64,000 nt of DNA, taken from contig CM068367.1 of the NCBI GenBank assembly GCA_034769895.1, positions 1,311,333,046-1,311,397,045 of the forward strand, given 5' to 3'. Below are positions 10,026 through 20,701 of this stretch, piece by piece (within the stretch, counting starts at the first letter, position 1; the number at the start of each line of letters is the position of its first letter). The position numbers and the translations under genes are program-made. Below the pieces are notes generated by a model, which searched no databases, was not told where the DNA came from, and worked only from the letters and a program-made list of their open reading frames with translations. The DNA is from Magicicada septendecula (taxonomy: Eukaryota; Arthropoda; Insecta; Hemiptera; Cicadidae).

Positions 10026-10431
10026 TATTTCAATCACTTTCTGCTACAGTCCGTTTCTTGATGTATATAATACTATAATACTTATAACTATTTTACCTCA
10101 AGATGTATTTTTTCCTTTAGGGACATGTTTCGGGAGATCCTGTTCTCCCATCTTCAACCTTCGCCATCTTGCTTCTGGTGCAGTATTTGTGTGTTGGCTT
10201 CTGGATGTTATTATGGTGGTTTGTTGGTCTTTGGTCCTTCAATGTTGCATTATTGTGTGTGGTTGTGGTATCTGTTTTTGTATTTTGTGTATTTTCGATG
10301 TTGAGTGCTTTGAATATTGTGTCATGTTTTGTATTGGTTTGTATTTGTTCTGGTATTAATTTGTTTTGTGTTTTATGTTTGTAAATCTGTAAATTTTCCC
10401 AAATGTTCATTATGGTGCCTTTGTGTGGTAT
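10026..10431 (-). repeat. PLE upstream pseudo-LTR
   Basis: Direct repeat of 7586-7990 lying 5' of the copy 1 ORF. It carries the ORF end (minus strand from about 10431 to 10117) and a hammerhead motif. It stops abruptly at 10431, where plus-strand PLE sequence begins. Confidence 0.85.
10115..10165 (-). ncRNA. Hammerhead ribozyme motif in upstream pseudo-LTR
   Basis: Same sequence as the motif at 7674-7724, including T in place of the invariant C3. A hammerhead in each pseudo-LTR is the arrangement reported for PLEs. Confidence 0.5.
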
Positions 10432-10433
10432 AC

Positions 10434-12764
10434 TTAGAGCTAACAAATTTATTACATCCAATCACTTGGAACAATAAATACAATAACATAGAAAATAAAA
10501 TAAGATTTGAGAAAAACAAAAAGACTTATACAATCAACAAAAAACTTAACACATTAAAACAACAAAACAAAAATCAAGAACAAAAAAACAAAAATAAACA
10601 CACATTTTACCCTCGAACCATTAACCTCAGCAATACAGAATTTAACAAAAAAGAAACAGAATATTTAAACAATATGTCAAAAACTAACATAACCCAAAAT
10701 GCAAACAAAAATCTAGAAAATTTAATAGTAGAAACAGAATTTGCCATTAACCTAATAAAAGACAATATACAAGAAGAAAAAAGAACAGAAGCAACACATA
10801 TAATTAAAAAAATAATCACTAGCGAAATGAAAAACAAAGATAAACAAAAGAAAAACAATAAAACAATAAAAGAAATTAAAAATAAAGTAAAGAACAATAA
10901 TTTAATAATAACTAAAGCAGACAAAAGTCAAGCAACAGTAATCATTGATAAAACAGACTACATCAAAAAAACCGAAGACTTCATCAACAATAATAAATGC
11001 GTACAACTAGATAAAAACCCAACAGAAAACTATCTTAAACAAACAATAAAACTAATAAAAACAAATAAAAACATTTTCAACAATAAAAACATAGACATAT
11101 ATATAAACAATAATCCAGAACCACCTAAAATGAACAGCCTAATAAAAATACACAAATTAAACAACCCAATACGTCCATTAATCAATTTCAAAAAAGCTCC
11201 TACATACAAAATAGCAAGAATAATAGCACAAAAACTAAAAAATAACCATCTAACAAATAACCATCATAACATAAAAAATACATACGAATTAATAGACAAA
11301 CTAAAAATAATAAATATAAATGAAAATACATTTTTCACATCATATGACATAACAAACATGTACACTAATATCCCAGTAGAAGAAACAATTGACATAATAA
11401 TAAACAAACTTATAGAACAAAATGAAAACAAACAATATATAACCGAAATAAAAAATAGTCTCCAACTAATACTAAAACAAAATTACTTTGAATTTAATAG
11501 CAAAATTTATCAACAGAAAGAAGGTTTAGCAATGGGATCACCATTATCAAGCATAATAGCAGAAATATTCCTACAACATATAGACACCAAAATACAAAAT
11601 ATCATAAAAACACATGACCCAGATGGCATATGGATAAGATATGTAGATGATGGACTATATGTATCAAATAACAAAAACACAAATGCAGAGAACATACTGA
11701 AACAAATCAATAACATACATCCCAAAATACAATTCACAGAAGAAAAAGAAAAACATAACAAAATCAACTATTTAGACATAACTATCACAAGATACAACAA
11801 ACGCATACAATATGCAATATATAGAAAACCAACTTCCACTAACATCATTATACCTAACCATTCTGACCACCCACCACAACATAAAATGGCAGCATTTTAT
11901 TCGTTATTTAACAGAATGTACAAAATACCCCTAAACAAACAAGAAACTGACAAAGAAAGAAATATAATATACCAAATTGGTTATGCAAATGGATACAATA
12001 AAAATACTATGATCAAAATAGAAAATAAAATCAAATACAAAATAAAAACTGAACAATTAAGAATTAATCAAACTGAACAACATATAAATAATAACAACAA
12101 CAAAAAATGGGCCACATTCACATATATAAATAATAAAATGTCAAAACTAACAAAACTATTTAAAAACACAGATATAAAAATAGCATACAAAACTAATAAA
12201 AATAAATTACAAAATCTAAATAACTCACACAACAAAGATAATACAACAACCAACGGTATATACAAAATTGAATGCCAAGATTGCAATAAATGTTATATAG
12301 GACAAACAAAAAAACAGCTGAAAAAACGTTATTTTGAACACCTAAATGCATACAAAAAACCAAACATATATAAATCCAATTTAGCCACACATGCAATAAA
12401 CACAGGACATGAATTCCCAGACATAAGCAATGTAACACTAATAAAACATATACCACACAAAGGCACCATAATGAACATTTGGGAAAATTTACAGATTTAC
12501 AAACATAAAACACAAAACAAATTAATACCAGAACAAATACAAACCAATACAAAACATGACACAATATTCAAAGCACTCAACATCGAAAATACACAAAGTA
12601 CAAAAACAGATACCACAACCACACACAATAATGCAACATTGAAGGACCAAAGACCAACAAACCACCATAATAACATCCAGAAGCCAACACACAAATACTG
12701 CACCAGAAGCAAGATGGCGAAGGTTGAAGATGGGAGAACAGGATCTCCCGAAACATGTCCCTAA
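10434..12764 (+). pseudogene. PLE RT + GIY-YIG endonuclease, 5'-truncated
   Basis: The frame is open from the junction to the stop at 12764. A start at 10317 would be chimeric, because it reads the antisense of the pseudo-LTR for about 39 codons. It keeps all RT motifs (SYDITNMYTN, GLAMGSPLSS, YVDDG) and the whole nuclease: GIYKIECQDCNKCYIGQT with its CxxCxxC segment, KKRYFEH and WENLQIYK. It therefore supplies the linker and GIY half that copy 1 lacks, while lacking the first ~98 residues that copy 1 has. Differences from copy 1 elsewhere are few, e.g. Leu/Pro before DGIWIRYVDDG. Confidence 0.85.
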
Positions 12765-12767
12765 AGG
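12717..12767 (+). ncRNA. PLE hammerhead ribozyme motif, copy 2
   Basis: Same layout as in copy 1, with TTGAAGA core and a GTC cleavage triplet. All three copies share the C3 change, so it predates the copies or is the family consensus. Confidence 0.5.
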
Positions 12768-12808
12768 AAAAAATACATCTTGAGGTAAAATAGTTATAAG
12801 TATTATAG

Positions 12809-12850
12809 TAATATATATATATATATATATATATATAATAAATATATAAT
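12809..12850. repeat. TA microsatellite at PLE 3' flank
   Basis: Alternating TA directly after the end of PLE copy 2. Confidence 0.9.
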
Positions 12851-13273
12851 ATTTATAAAAGTGAACGAAGAGGATGTACCAACAAGATAATTATAATAGA
12901 AATATATGTGCTAACACTCTCGAATATGCCTGTCACAATTATGGAGATATTTTTCTAATGATGTTAATTATGACAAGAAGTGCAGTCATCATTATTGAAA
13001 TAAAATTAATTCAATATTTCAGTAAATTAATTAATGTGGTAAACGAATAATGACACAGTGAACTTTGACATTACAAACATAACAGAATACACGCACTTTG
13101 ACATTACCTGCAATATTTATATCAGATGCAACAAGTGACCACTTAACAAACATAATCCAGTAACAAAGTATTTCATTGATAATTGACCAGGAAGACAGAG
13201 GATGTATAAACATTGCTGTCATGGCGGGAGGGGAGGGGAAAGATGCACATTAGTGGGGTATCTCACGGTAGGC
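12851..13273. other. Upstream region of the putative host exon
   Basis: No coding frame seen. A purine-rich stretch GGCGGGAGGGGAGGGG at about 13223-13239 stands out from the AT-rich surroundings and lies ~40 bp upstream of the TATA box, so it may be a promoter-proximal element. Confidence 0.4.
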
Positions 13274-13281
13274 TATATAAG
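13274..13281 (+). promoter_or_regulatory. TATA box TATATAAG of putative host gene
   Basis: A strong TATA match 52 bp upstream of a Kozak-like ATG. A start about 30 bp downstream (~13305) would give a ~20-bp 5' UTR, typical for insect genes with TATA promoters. No transcript evidence is available here. Confidence 0.55.
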
Positions 13282-13325
13282 ACCCCTGCACAATGCTACT
13301 GGAGCTTTTCCTGAACTACTTCACC

Positions 13326-13392
13326 ATGGCTACATGGTGGTGGTGGGGGGCTTTATACCTCGGAATATTGTTTTTATCAACGACAACTGCAG
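13326..13392 (+). CDS. Putative first coding exon: signal peptide
   Basis: ATG in good context (TCACCATGG) encodes MATWWWWGALYLGILFLS followed by TTTA, a hydrophobic core ending in small residues, as in a cleavable signal peptide. The exon would end CAG|GTCAGT at 13392, a good splice donor, in phase 1. Phase-1 introns after the signal peptide are common in secreted and cuticle proteins. In-frame reading past the donor meets TAA within three codons, which fits an exon end. I do not recognise the protein and found no convincing second exon in the window. The intron may therefore extend through the whole retrotransposon array, or this may be an orphan exon. Confidence 0.5.
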
Positions 13393-14421
13393 GTCAGTAA
13401 CTTTGTTGTGAATAAATCACATAATAAGTGTGTAAAATGTTTTGTAATTATTTTTCTTTTAATATGAGTTGTGCCAAAAATTTGTGCAAAAAAGTGAATA
13501 AAAAGTGCGTGGTTTAGTTGTAGCGAAATATCTATAAAATAAATAAGTAAAAAAGTAAGTAATAAAATATAGACAATAATGTATTTCTCTGCCTACAAAA
13601 TGTGTAGCTAGAATGTAGAAAATAAAATAAATTTTAAATATACTGTAATTAGAAGATATATTTCTTGCAGGTTATAAATATTTTATATAATTCATCTAAA
13701 TTTTTAAGAAAATAAATAAATAAATAATTGAAGTGTGACATTTTAAAATAATCATTAAAAATGTCACACCTCTTCTTATTTTAGTAAGCACAAGAAATTA
13801 TATATTTAAAAGAACATTTGTAAAGTGGTAAACCTGCATGCAAACTGAATAAAAACAAAATATTATGTCATTTGATATTTTAAATATCTGAAAAATATAT
13901 AAAATTTAAAGAATGTTACTTGAAATAAAAATAGAATAAAATATTAAAAAATCAGAAAAGTAATTGATATATTAAATTTATACAATATTTTATAAGAATT
14001 CCATTCTCAGTCATCCCCCCTGAATAAGTAATAACATTCTGAAGATTTTGTGAGCATAAATTATATTACTTATTTATTACCTACAAATTATTAATTTTTA
14101 TTTTTTGCTTTTTATTTTAACTGAATGCACTTCATAGTATCTCAATTTCATTCCATAAGTGAAGAAATGGTTAAGTATAATTTTACTCTTGTAAGGTACT
14201 TAAACTTTATAGTTATGGGGAAAATCCAAGTATGTTATAAAAGCATGTTTGATATATATTTTGCAAAACATAGATATTATGGATAATACTAAAAAAACTT
14301 CATTCTAGCAATTAATATATAATTAAATACCCGCGTAGGGGTTTCACTAAAATCGAGCACAGATATTTCTAACTCCCTTCTCTTCCTTCAAGTATGCTTT
14401 CTTTCCCACGTGTGTGTATAC

Positions 14422-14469
<48 letters not shown>

Positions 14470-15317
14470 ATCTATGCAACAATAGCAGGTATTGTTGTAT
14501 TATTAAAAAAATACATATTTTGTTAATGCAATATACTAGCTAAATATCGGTGTTATATATTTGCATTAATGACAAAGTTATGCATACGTTTTGTTTTTAT
14601 GTTTTATTTTTCTGAGTTTTAACATACTAAAAAATTACATGACAGAGTAACATGCCTATCAATGATACTAAAGAATTAAACATTAACCAAACTATTGTTC
14701 GTTTGCTGATCAGAATGTTATAATATCATAAAGTCTCTGTTACTGTTATGCAACCTGCATCTTGAGTATAATGTATAATTTATGTCAATTTTATTGTACC
14801 TATAAACAGATAATACAGTTTGTTTTTCTATGAACACATATTTTAGTGATGTTATTTGCATGCTCTGACATACTTCTATTAGAAAATAAATTCTTCAAAC
14901 AAAATTTTTGTTGCATAGACCATCCGACCTAATGGTTAATGACATATTTAAAACTTGTTTTTAAGTCATGTAAACATGAACTTACTTCCCCGGCTAAATA
15001 TACCATTACTGTATGCACAAACAATGTTAAAAACAGGTAAAAAATTTAAACTGAATTAAATTTTTGAATAGCTACTTACTGATGTGTTGTTCCCATTTTG
15101 TATCAAATATTCCATGTTTTAGCTTATTTTTCACCTCTTTAAAATAGCTGAAAATGCTTCTAAATTGTTTGTTGGCTTCATAGTACATCAGAACATTCAA
15201 ATTTCATAATACAGACCCTATTGTTCAAAACAGTAATTACTTTTACCAAAGAATAACTAATTTTATTACGGTATAGTAAATGTTATTTATTATTTAATAT
15301 TTATTGCTGCATATTAC
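13393..15317. other. Anonymous AT-rich DNA (possible intron)
   Basis: No frame with domain features on either strand and no clear splice acceptor followed by coding sequence. If the exon at 13326 is real this would be its first intron. Confidence 0.5.
14423..14468. repeat. (GT)n microsatellite
   Basis: About 22 uninterrupted GT units, preceded by a shorter GT run. Confidence 0.95.
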
Positions 15318-15570
15318 TTAATGATGGAAGGTTTGGTGAGGATTGATCAATAAGTATAACACTAGTTTTACATTATTTGTGTTAACGTTTCGACAATATG
15401 TATTATCGTCGACAGGACAAATGTTGTTGAGTTGTTACAATATCAACACACAATACCGTAGTGTGTGTTGACATCGAACAACTCAACATTTGTCCTGAAG
15501 ATAGCAACAAATATTGTTGAAACGTCAGTGTCATACTTATTGATTGATTCCTTGATAAACCTTTCATTGT
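15318..15570. repeat. Decayed inverted repeat with hammerhead-like ends
   Basis: Imperfectly complementary arms of about 120 bp (15318-15450 and 15461-15570). The right arm carries CTGAAGA...GAAACGTC and the left arm the inverted counterpart with a disturbed core (CTGTCGA). The design matches 7113-7568, but the sequence differs and is degenerate. It is probably an old PLE-type hammerhead inverted repeat. Confidence 0.5.
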
Positions 15571-16720
15571 ATAACATTTATTGATCCATGGTCATTACTA
15601 ATTTAAGGATGTTATTTATTATATGCTGTAGTTGGAAGTTATGCTATATTCATTTAAAAAATATCCTTTAAAAAAATGTAATTAAATTTTTACATAAATA
15701 AAAATTTGACATAAACTAAATAAAAGTCACAGTAAAAATATAGTGAAAGAATAAGGATGGAATTAGGGACTGTCTAACATAATAGGCTTGACTAATTATG
15801 TTGAATAATTTTTTTTACCACAGAATAAAAACATGCAGTACGGTATCTCAATTTGTTATTGCCAGTAGTTCGGTGTACTAAATTTATTTCAGGAAGTAAA
15901 TTTAGATATTTGTAGATACATAATACGTATTTATATCAAGTTTATACAAATTCTATATGCGCTTATTATAAAAGTGTGTGTGTGTGTATGACTAACCTGC
16001 TTATCATTTATTTTTTAAACAACAAATTATGTTATATAGGAAATCTCCTTCTGGTTAATACTGTGAATACAATAAAATTGTGGTGTTTAATACTACAATT
16101 TATTCTATTTCAAATTCAGCAATATATGAAATATCTATTCAGAAACAGAAGCTCTCAGTGAAAGTACTGATAATGTATAGTCACTAACTCTACATTGTTC
16201 TAAGAAATTGAAGGAAACAAAATTATCGCTTAATTGGAAAAAGAAGAGAAAGAGATTATCAATTTATCAAAAGTAATTCTATTGACTTTTCTATTAAATC
16301 ATCATTTATCGCTCACACATATGACACATGGTGAAAAAGCTCTGTGATAGCCCCTGACTTAAGGATGTTATTCTTAGAACCTGTGTATGCAGAGTTTTAA
16401 AAAATCTTTGCTGTGTTGATTACTTATGTGTGGTCATATCTGTTTTTGACTGCCCTTGACTTTGGCTGGACCCTAATTCTCATAGAGATAAACAGTATTA
16501 AACAAAAAAAGTTATGGACTTTGGCTGGAATTTCTCCAATTTGTAAAAATAGATGGTTGTGAGAATTTGCAAAATTTTATTGATATATTTTTACATTTCT
16601 TATTTTAAATAACAATAATAAATAAAAAGTGTCACATCTTCATTTTTATGACTGGCATATTCTTAGAATAATTAATGCGAAAATATTAAATTATGTATGA
16701 ATAATTCCAATATTATATAG
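15571..16720. other. Anonymous AT-rich DNA flanking the retrotransposon array
   Basis: No gene seen. Ends at the outer LTR boundary of the array (TATTATATAG just before 16721). A target duplication cannot be checked because the far end of the array lies outside the window. Confidence 0.6.
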
Positions 16721-17324
16721 TGTAACAACACAATGATTGTAATATAATTTAATTTGTGTAGCCCCAAGTTCAGGGCCAATTTATATAACATAACAAATTA
16801 TATAATGTATTGAATTCATGGGTGTAATCATAATAAGAAGATGATACGTTATCTAAGTTTGAAATTGTTCCATTATTTATTTTTTTATTAAACAAAATTT
16901 TTCATTTCGCATATAGAAATACTATTCATTATTATATCATTTGTACGACTCCTTCATACACAACTTATAGCTAACAATTTACATACACAGGTTATACGTA
17001 AATCTTATTATCTAATTTTAATTAATTGAATATTCATTTTTCTCTCGGCTTACTAATTGTGTGATCATCTTTTTTGCAATTTCTGATTAATTTACTTTAT
17101 TAATGAAGTTACATGTATTCCAATTTCTTTAATATTACATGGTTTTAAAACTTTCTTCTGCATATGCATTCTCCTTTATCAACCAAGACTTTATTAATTA
17201 TGTTAACTCAAAAAATCAAATGTTTCTCTTATCTATCCATGTTTTTTGGTATCCAGGCCACTTATAGTATATAATTAGTAAAATAGTTTTACCTTTTTCT
17301 TGTCCGTCTGGTTGCCTTTTCTCT

Positions 17325-17377
17325 ATATTTAATTCTACGCGTTTCGGGACATATGCCCCATCATCAGGAATATCCCT
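17325..17377 (-). ncRNA. Hammerhead ribozyme motif, LTR 1, sense to E1
   Basis: Minus strand: GATATTC (stem I), core CTGATGA, T, hairpin GGGGC-ATAT-GTCCC, GAA, ACGCGT (stem III with a 2-nt loop), A at the cleavage position, then GAATTA closing stem I. All invariant core bases are present; the T between core and stem II is an extra base. Confidence 0.7.
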
Positions 17378-17654
17378 TGGTGAAGTTCGTCGATCATAAA
17401 ATATTAAAAACACTTTATATACAATTTTACACACATAACAGTAAATATAATATAAACATAAAAAATACACATAAAATCCCCAAACTGGGGACACACGCGA
17501 TATCGGTGGTGCGCACCACGACATGCTATATTCGACTGCGTGTGTCTCAAGTTTGGGGATTTTATGTATATTTTTTATGTTTATATTATATTTATTGTTA
17601 TGTGTGTAAAATTGTATATAAAGTGTTTTTAATAATTTAATGATCGACGAACTT

Positions 17655-17712
17655 CACCAAGGGATATCCTGATGATGGGGCATATGTCCCGAAACATGTA
17701 GAATTAAATGTA
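17655..17712 (+). ncRNA. Hammerhead ribozyme motif, LTR 1, antisense
   Basis: Core CTGATGA, intact stem II and GAA; stem III is ACATGT. Stem I is shortened because one T is missing (GATATC instead of GATATTC). Confidence 0.65.
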
Positions 17713-18221
17713 GAGAAAAGGCCACCAGACGGACAAGAAAAAGGTAAAACTATTTTACTAATTATTTCTCTTATCATTTACGTTTCTCTCAATTACTAAA
17801 TTTTATATAAGAGATATTATTCTAAATTTTACATTTATGTACAATTAGTTATTTTAATACAGGTTGAATGTCTTGCATTCTAACTTTAATTAGTGTCTTT
17901 CAAATGTCTGTAATTACATTGGTTTTTCATCACCTCGTTTGATGTGGTTAATCATCCGTACGTCCTTTGGTCCTCAGTCTGTGTACTCCGTGTCCTCTTG
18001 GTCCTCTGGTCAGATTCTACTGCATGTACGGTTTACAAGTCGTCACACCTCACATCATATGCTGCGGTGTGTGTCCATAGACCTCCTCGTATGTGCTCTG
18101 CTGCTCTGGTTGGACTTCAGTTTGTCCTGTGCCTCTTACTATATATTTAAATTAGCATCGCCAACTGACATAGCCTTCCTGTGGCAACGGTTGAATCGAG
18201 AAGAAGAAACTTTATTAGCGC

Positions 18222-18246
18222 GACCTGGTATTTATAGCCAGGTCAT
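18222..18246 (-). promoter_or_regulatory. E1 LTR TATA motif within a hairpin
   Basis: Minus strand reads GACCTGG-CTATAAATA-CCAGGTC, so a TATAAATA box is framed by a 7-bp inverted repeat. It is conserved in the other LTRs with small changes, and AATAAA motifs lie nearby downstream. A promoter role is inferred from position and motif. Confidence 0.5.
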
Positions 18247-19112
18247 GCAAAAACACATGTCTGAACAGTTTTTAATTTGTCAGATTTTGTCAAAGCGTCA
18301 TTTCCCTCACTCTGGTTCAATTCACTATTTTCGCCTATCTTCACGAAATACGAAGTTTGTTTCACATCACTCGATTCTCAATCGATCACTAATTTGTATA
18401 TGTTTACTATACGTAAATTACACTTCTTTATTGTAATTACAAAAAGAGCTATTAACTTTTTACGTATAGTAATTGCAATTTTCACCATGGTCTTTTAAAC
18501 CTTTATTCACCTTTAATTTCTATACACTTTGGTGTCTTTTGTTTTACCCTAGCGTACATATTTTCCTTATAATTAAAATAAAATATAAAACTATTCTACT
18601 TGAAAAGGTTTGGTTACATTTCAGGAACGGACAGGCTCACACACACAAACCAAATATGCGTGTACACAACGCTAGCAACAGGTGCGTCGGGAATGTGTGT
18701 CCATGCATGAATTCTGTACTCCCTATTTTTAACTACGAAACAGCTTATGCAATCTGAATCATGTATATTAATTCTTATTTATTTATTTTTATTATTTATT
18801 TCATTTATTTTTGCAATGCACAGTACCATTAATGGTTGTACCATTGCATTATTTCCCTGATTGGTGAAAAAAAATTTTAATACCAAATTAAAATTTTTTT
18901 TTTATTAGACAAATAATATGGTATTGTTTTTATTTATCGACACATTTATTTATTTTATGTGCGACTAATAATGTGTATATGATTTTTTTCACTTGTACCC
19001 TTATTTGGAGGTTTTGAGCAAATATTTCCCCTCCCATGTAGGTAGAGTCGCTGTGGTGTTTCGGTATATCAGCTTCAGTTGTTGTTCCACTTTAATCGTT
19101 CTAGTGACCAAG

Positions 19113-19940
19113 TTATTTATGAATGGATTTACCCATTTCTTTTTCTCTCACGCCATCATACACTATGGATGTCTGTTTACCAACTTGTCGTACTAGTGTA
19201 TATGGTCCATCATACAACCTGAAAATTTTTTTAACTGTATTAAGAACTCTTTTCCCTACTGGATTAGTCTTTAATAATACATCTTCTCCAATTGCAAACT
19301 GTTGTAGCTTATGCGTTCTGTTCAACTGCTCTACTCTCTTGCTACCTTTTTCTATTATTGCTCTCTTCGCATTCTCTATTTTAACGCTGACTGGAATTTG
19401 TATGTTTTGATTGGCAGGTTTTTGTATATATTTTCACCAAAATCTCTCAGGTTTACGATCTTCTTCTATTTCAATTTGCGTGTAACTTGTTGCTTCACTG
19501 TAGTTCTCGTTCATAGCCTTTTTGAAGAATGGTAAATATTCTGCCCATCTGTTATGTTGGTTATGGCAGTAAATTCGTAGATATTTATCTAACTCCTTGT
19601 TTACCCTTTCTGCTAGATTTCCTTGTGGATGTCTAATAGTTGTTAGGATGGTTTTAATTCCATTTTCTCTAAACGTTTGGTGCCAAACTTCGCTCTGGAA
19701 TTGTACGCCTTGGTTACTCAAGATCTTTTTCATCTTGCCAAATGCTGAAATATATTTATTGAGTAGTATCTTCGGTACAGCTTTTGTTGTAGGTCGCATA
19801 ACTGGATACAGATGAACTGCTTTGGAAAACACATCTATACAGGCAAGTATGTGCTTATCTCCCCGACTTGATCTCGGTAGAGGTCCCAGAAAGTCCACCG
19901 CAACTAACTCTCCTCTAGCTTCCTTCTGAATACTCTCCAT
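19113..19940 (-). pseudogene. E1 integrase fragment, unit 1
   Basis: Integrase catalytic core of Ty3/gypsy type beginning MESIQKEARGELVAVDFLGP. Catalytic positions are Asp16, then Asn76 in SNQGVQF where Asp is expected, and Glu111 in LAERVNKEL, spaced D-60-N-35-E as in retroviral-type integrases. A TGA stop follows RKPERFW (~19434) and splits off the C-terminal domain, which continues in frame to 19113. The sequence upstream of the start still hints at the zinc-finger end but is broken by stops. The C-terminus is shorter than in units 4-6 (ends GKSIHK). Not functional. Confidence 0.85.
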
Positions 19941-20701
19941 CTCAACATTTTATGCCATCCTTCACTCTGGAATTTTACATTTCCTTAATCATAATATTCC
20001 TTAACCTTTCCTTAACATTAACATTCCTTAACATTTCTTACCTTTCTTTAACATAAACATTCTTTAACATTTCATTAAATATAACATTCCTTAATATTCC
20101 GTAACATTTCCTTAAACATCAACTTTACTTAACATTTCTTACATTTCTTTGACATTAACATTCCTTAACATTTCTTTCCTTTCTTTAACATTAACCTTCC
20201 TTACCATTTCCTTAATATTTTTTGCAATCATAACATTTCCTTAAAAATAACTTCTAACCTTATTAAACATATTATTAATGGTGAAATTTTCTCACAGACC
20301 TAAATAACATTTCAAAGCTGAAGCATATTCTACGTTCTCATGTATGGCTTTTTATTAATTAATGCAACATTTCATTCGATGATACTACCTTCCAATCCTG
20401 GTTTACCAATTTGAAGAGAATAGTGGTGTACCTCACACTGCTGGTATTTGATCTTAATTCTACTCTTTTGTATATCTTCTTTCTTATGCACTTTTGCTAC
20501 AATGTCTTTTTATTATATAAGCCTTCTTTTTTTTTATATTATACCTACGTGGAGATTGAAATTTTCTGCTCATTTACATATTATCATTAACATATTGTTA
20601 TTCCTTATTATTTAATTCCTTATCTTATTAATAATTAACACAGTGATATTTTCAAAATAATTTCTATTTACATTAGGGCATTGAGTGCGGTTTAGTTCAC
20701 C
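19941..20701 (-). repeat. E1 unit 1 spacer with TTCCTTAACATT minisatellite
   Basis: About 19975-20240 is an irregular array of variants of TTCCTTAACATT; the rest to 20701 is AT-rich without a frame. Here an intact Ty3/gypsy element would have protease, RT and RNase H, so pol has been lost and this spacer occupies the junction. Confidence 0.75.

Larger units (their letters stand above)
7586..10431 (-). mobile_element. Penelope-like element, copy 1 with pseudo-LTRs
   Basis: A minus-strand PLE with one long ORF. The last ~405 bp of the element (7586-7990) recur in direct orientation upstream of the ORF (10026-10431), which is the pseudo-LTR arrangement produced by partial tandem PLE copies. The element is joined at 10431/10432 to an inverted, 5'-truncated second copy. 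RT plus GIY-YIG coding and a hammerhead at the 3' end define the family. Confidence 0.85.
10432..12808 (+). mobile_element. Penelope-like element, copy 2, 5'-truncated and inverted
   Basis: Plus-strand copy that begins inside the ORF at the codons matching residue ~98 of copy 1 and runs to the element's 3' end, followed by a TA microsatellite. It is head-on to copy 1. Inverted 5'-truncated partners are a known product of PLE retrotransposition. Confidence 0.85.
17273..17763. repeat. Inverted repeat with paired hammerheads, LTR 1
   Basis: Positions x and 35036-x pair over ~240 bp per arm around a short centre containing GGTGGTGCGCACCACG. The outermost block AATTAGTAAAATA recurs inverted at the far end. 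A hammerhead core lies in each arm, both pointing outward. The long frames across it (e.g. minus 17216-17524) are by-products of the palindrome. Confidence 0.85.
16721..19027 (-). repeat. E1 LTR 1 (outer 3' LTR)
   Basis: The lower boundary is where homology to the other LTRs starts. On the minus strand the LTR ends TGTTGTTACA at 16721, giving the canonical CA end. The upper boundary is placed at the polypurine tract (CCCTCCC on the plus strand, ~19028). It contains the hammerhead inverted repeat (17273-17763) and a TATA motif (~18230). Confidence 0.75.

Noticed and set aside
17216..17524. About 100-codon frames on both strands across the LTR palindrome, repeated in every unit
   Set aside because: They are mirror by-products of the inverted repeat and run through the hammerhead; no domain, and they break in some units (e.g. 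the palindrome in LTR 5).
17939..18436. A 165-codon plus-strand frame in the E1 LTR, recurring in other LTRs
   Set aside because: Antisense to the element, length varies by frameshift among LTRs, and it overlaps the TATA hairpin. No protein family recognised.
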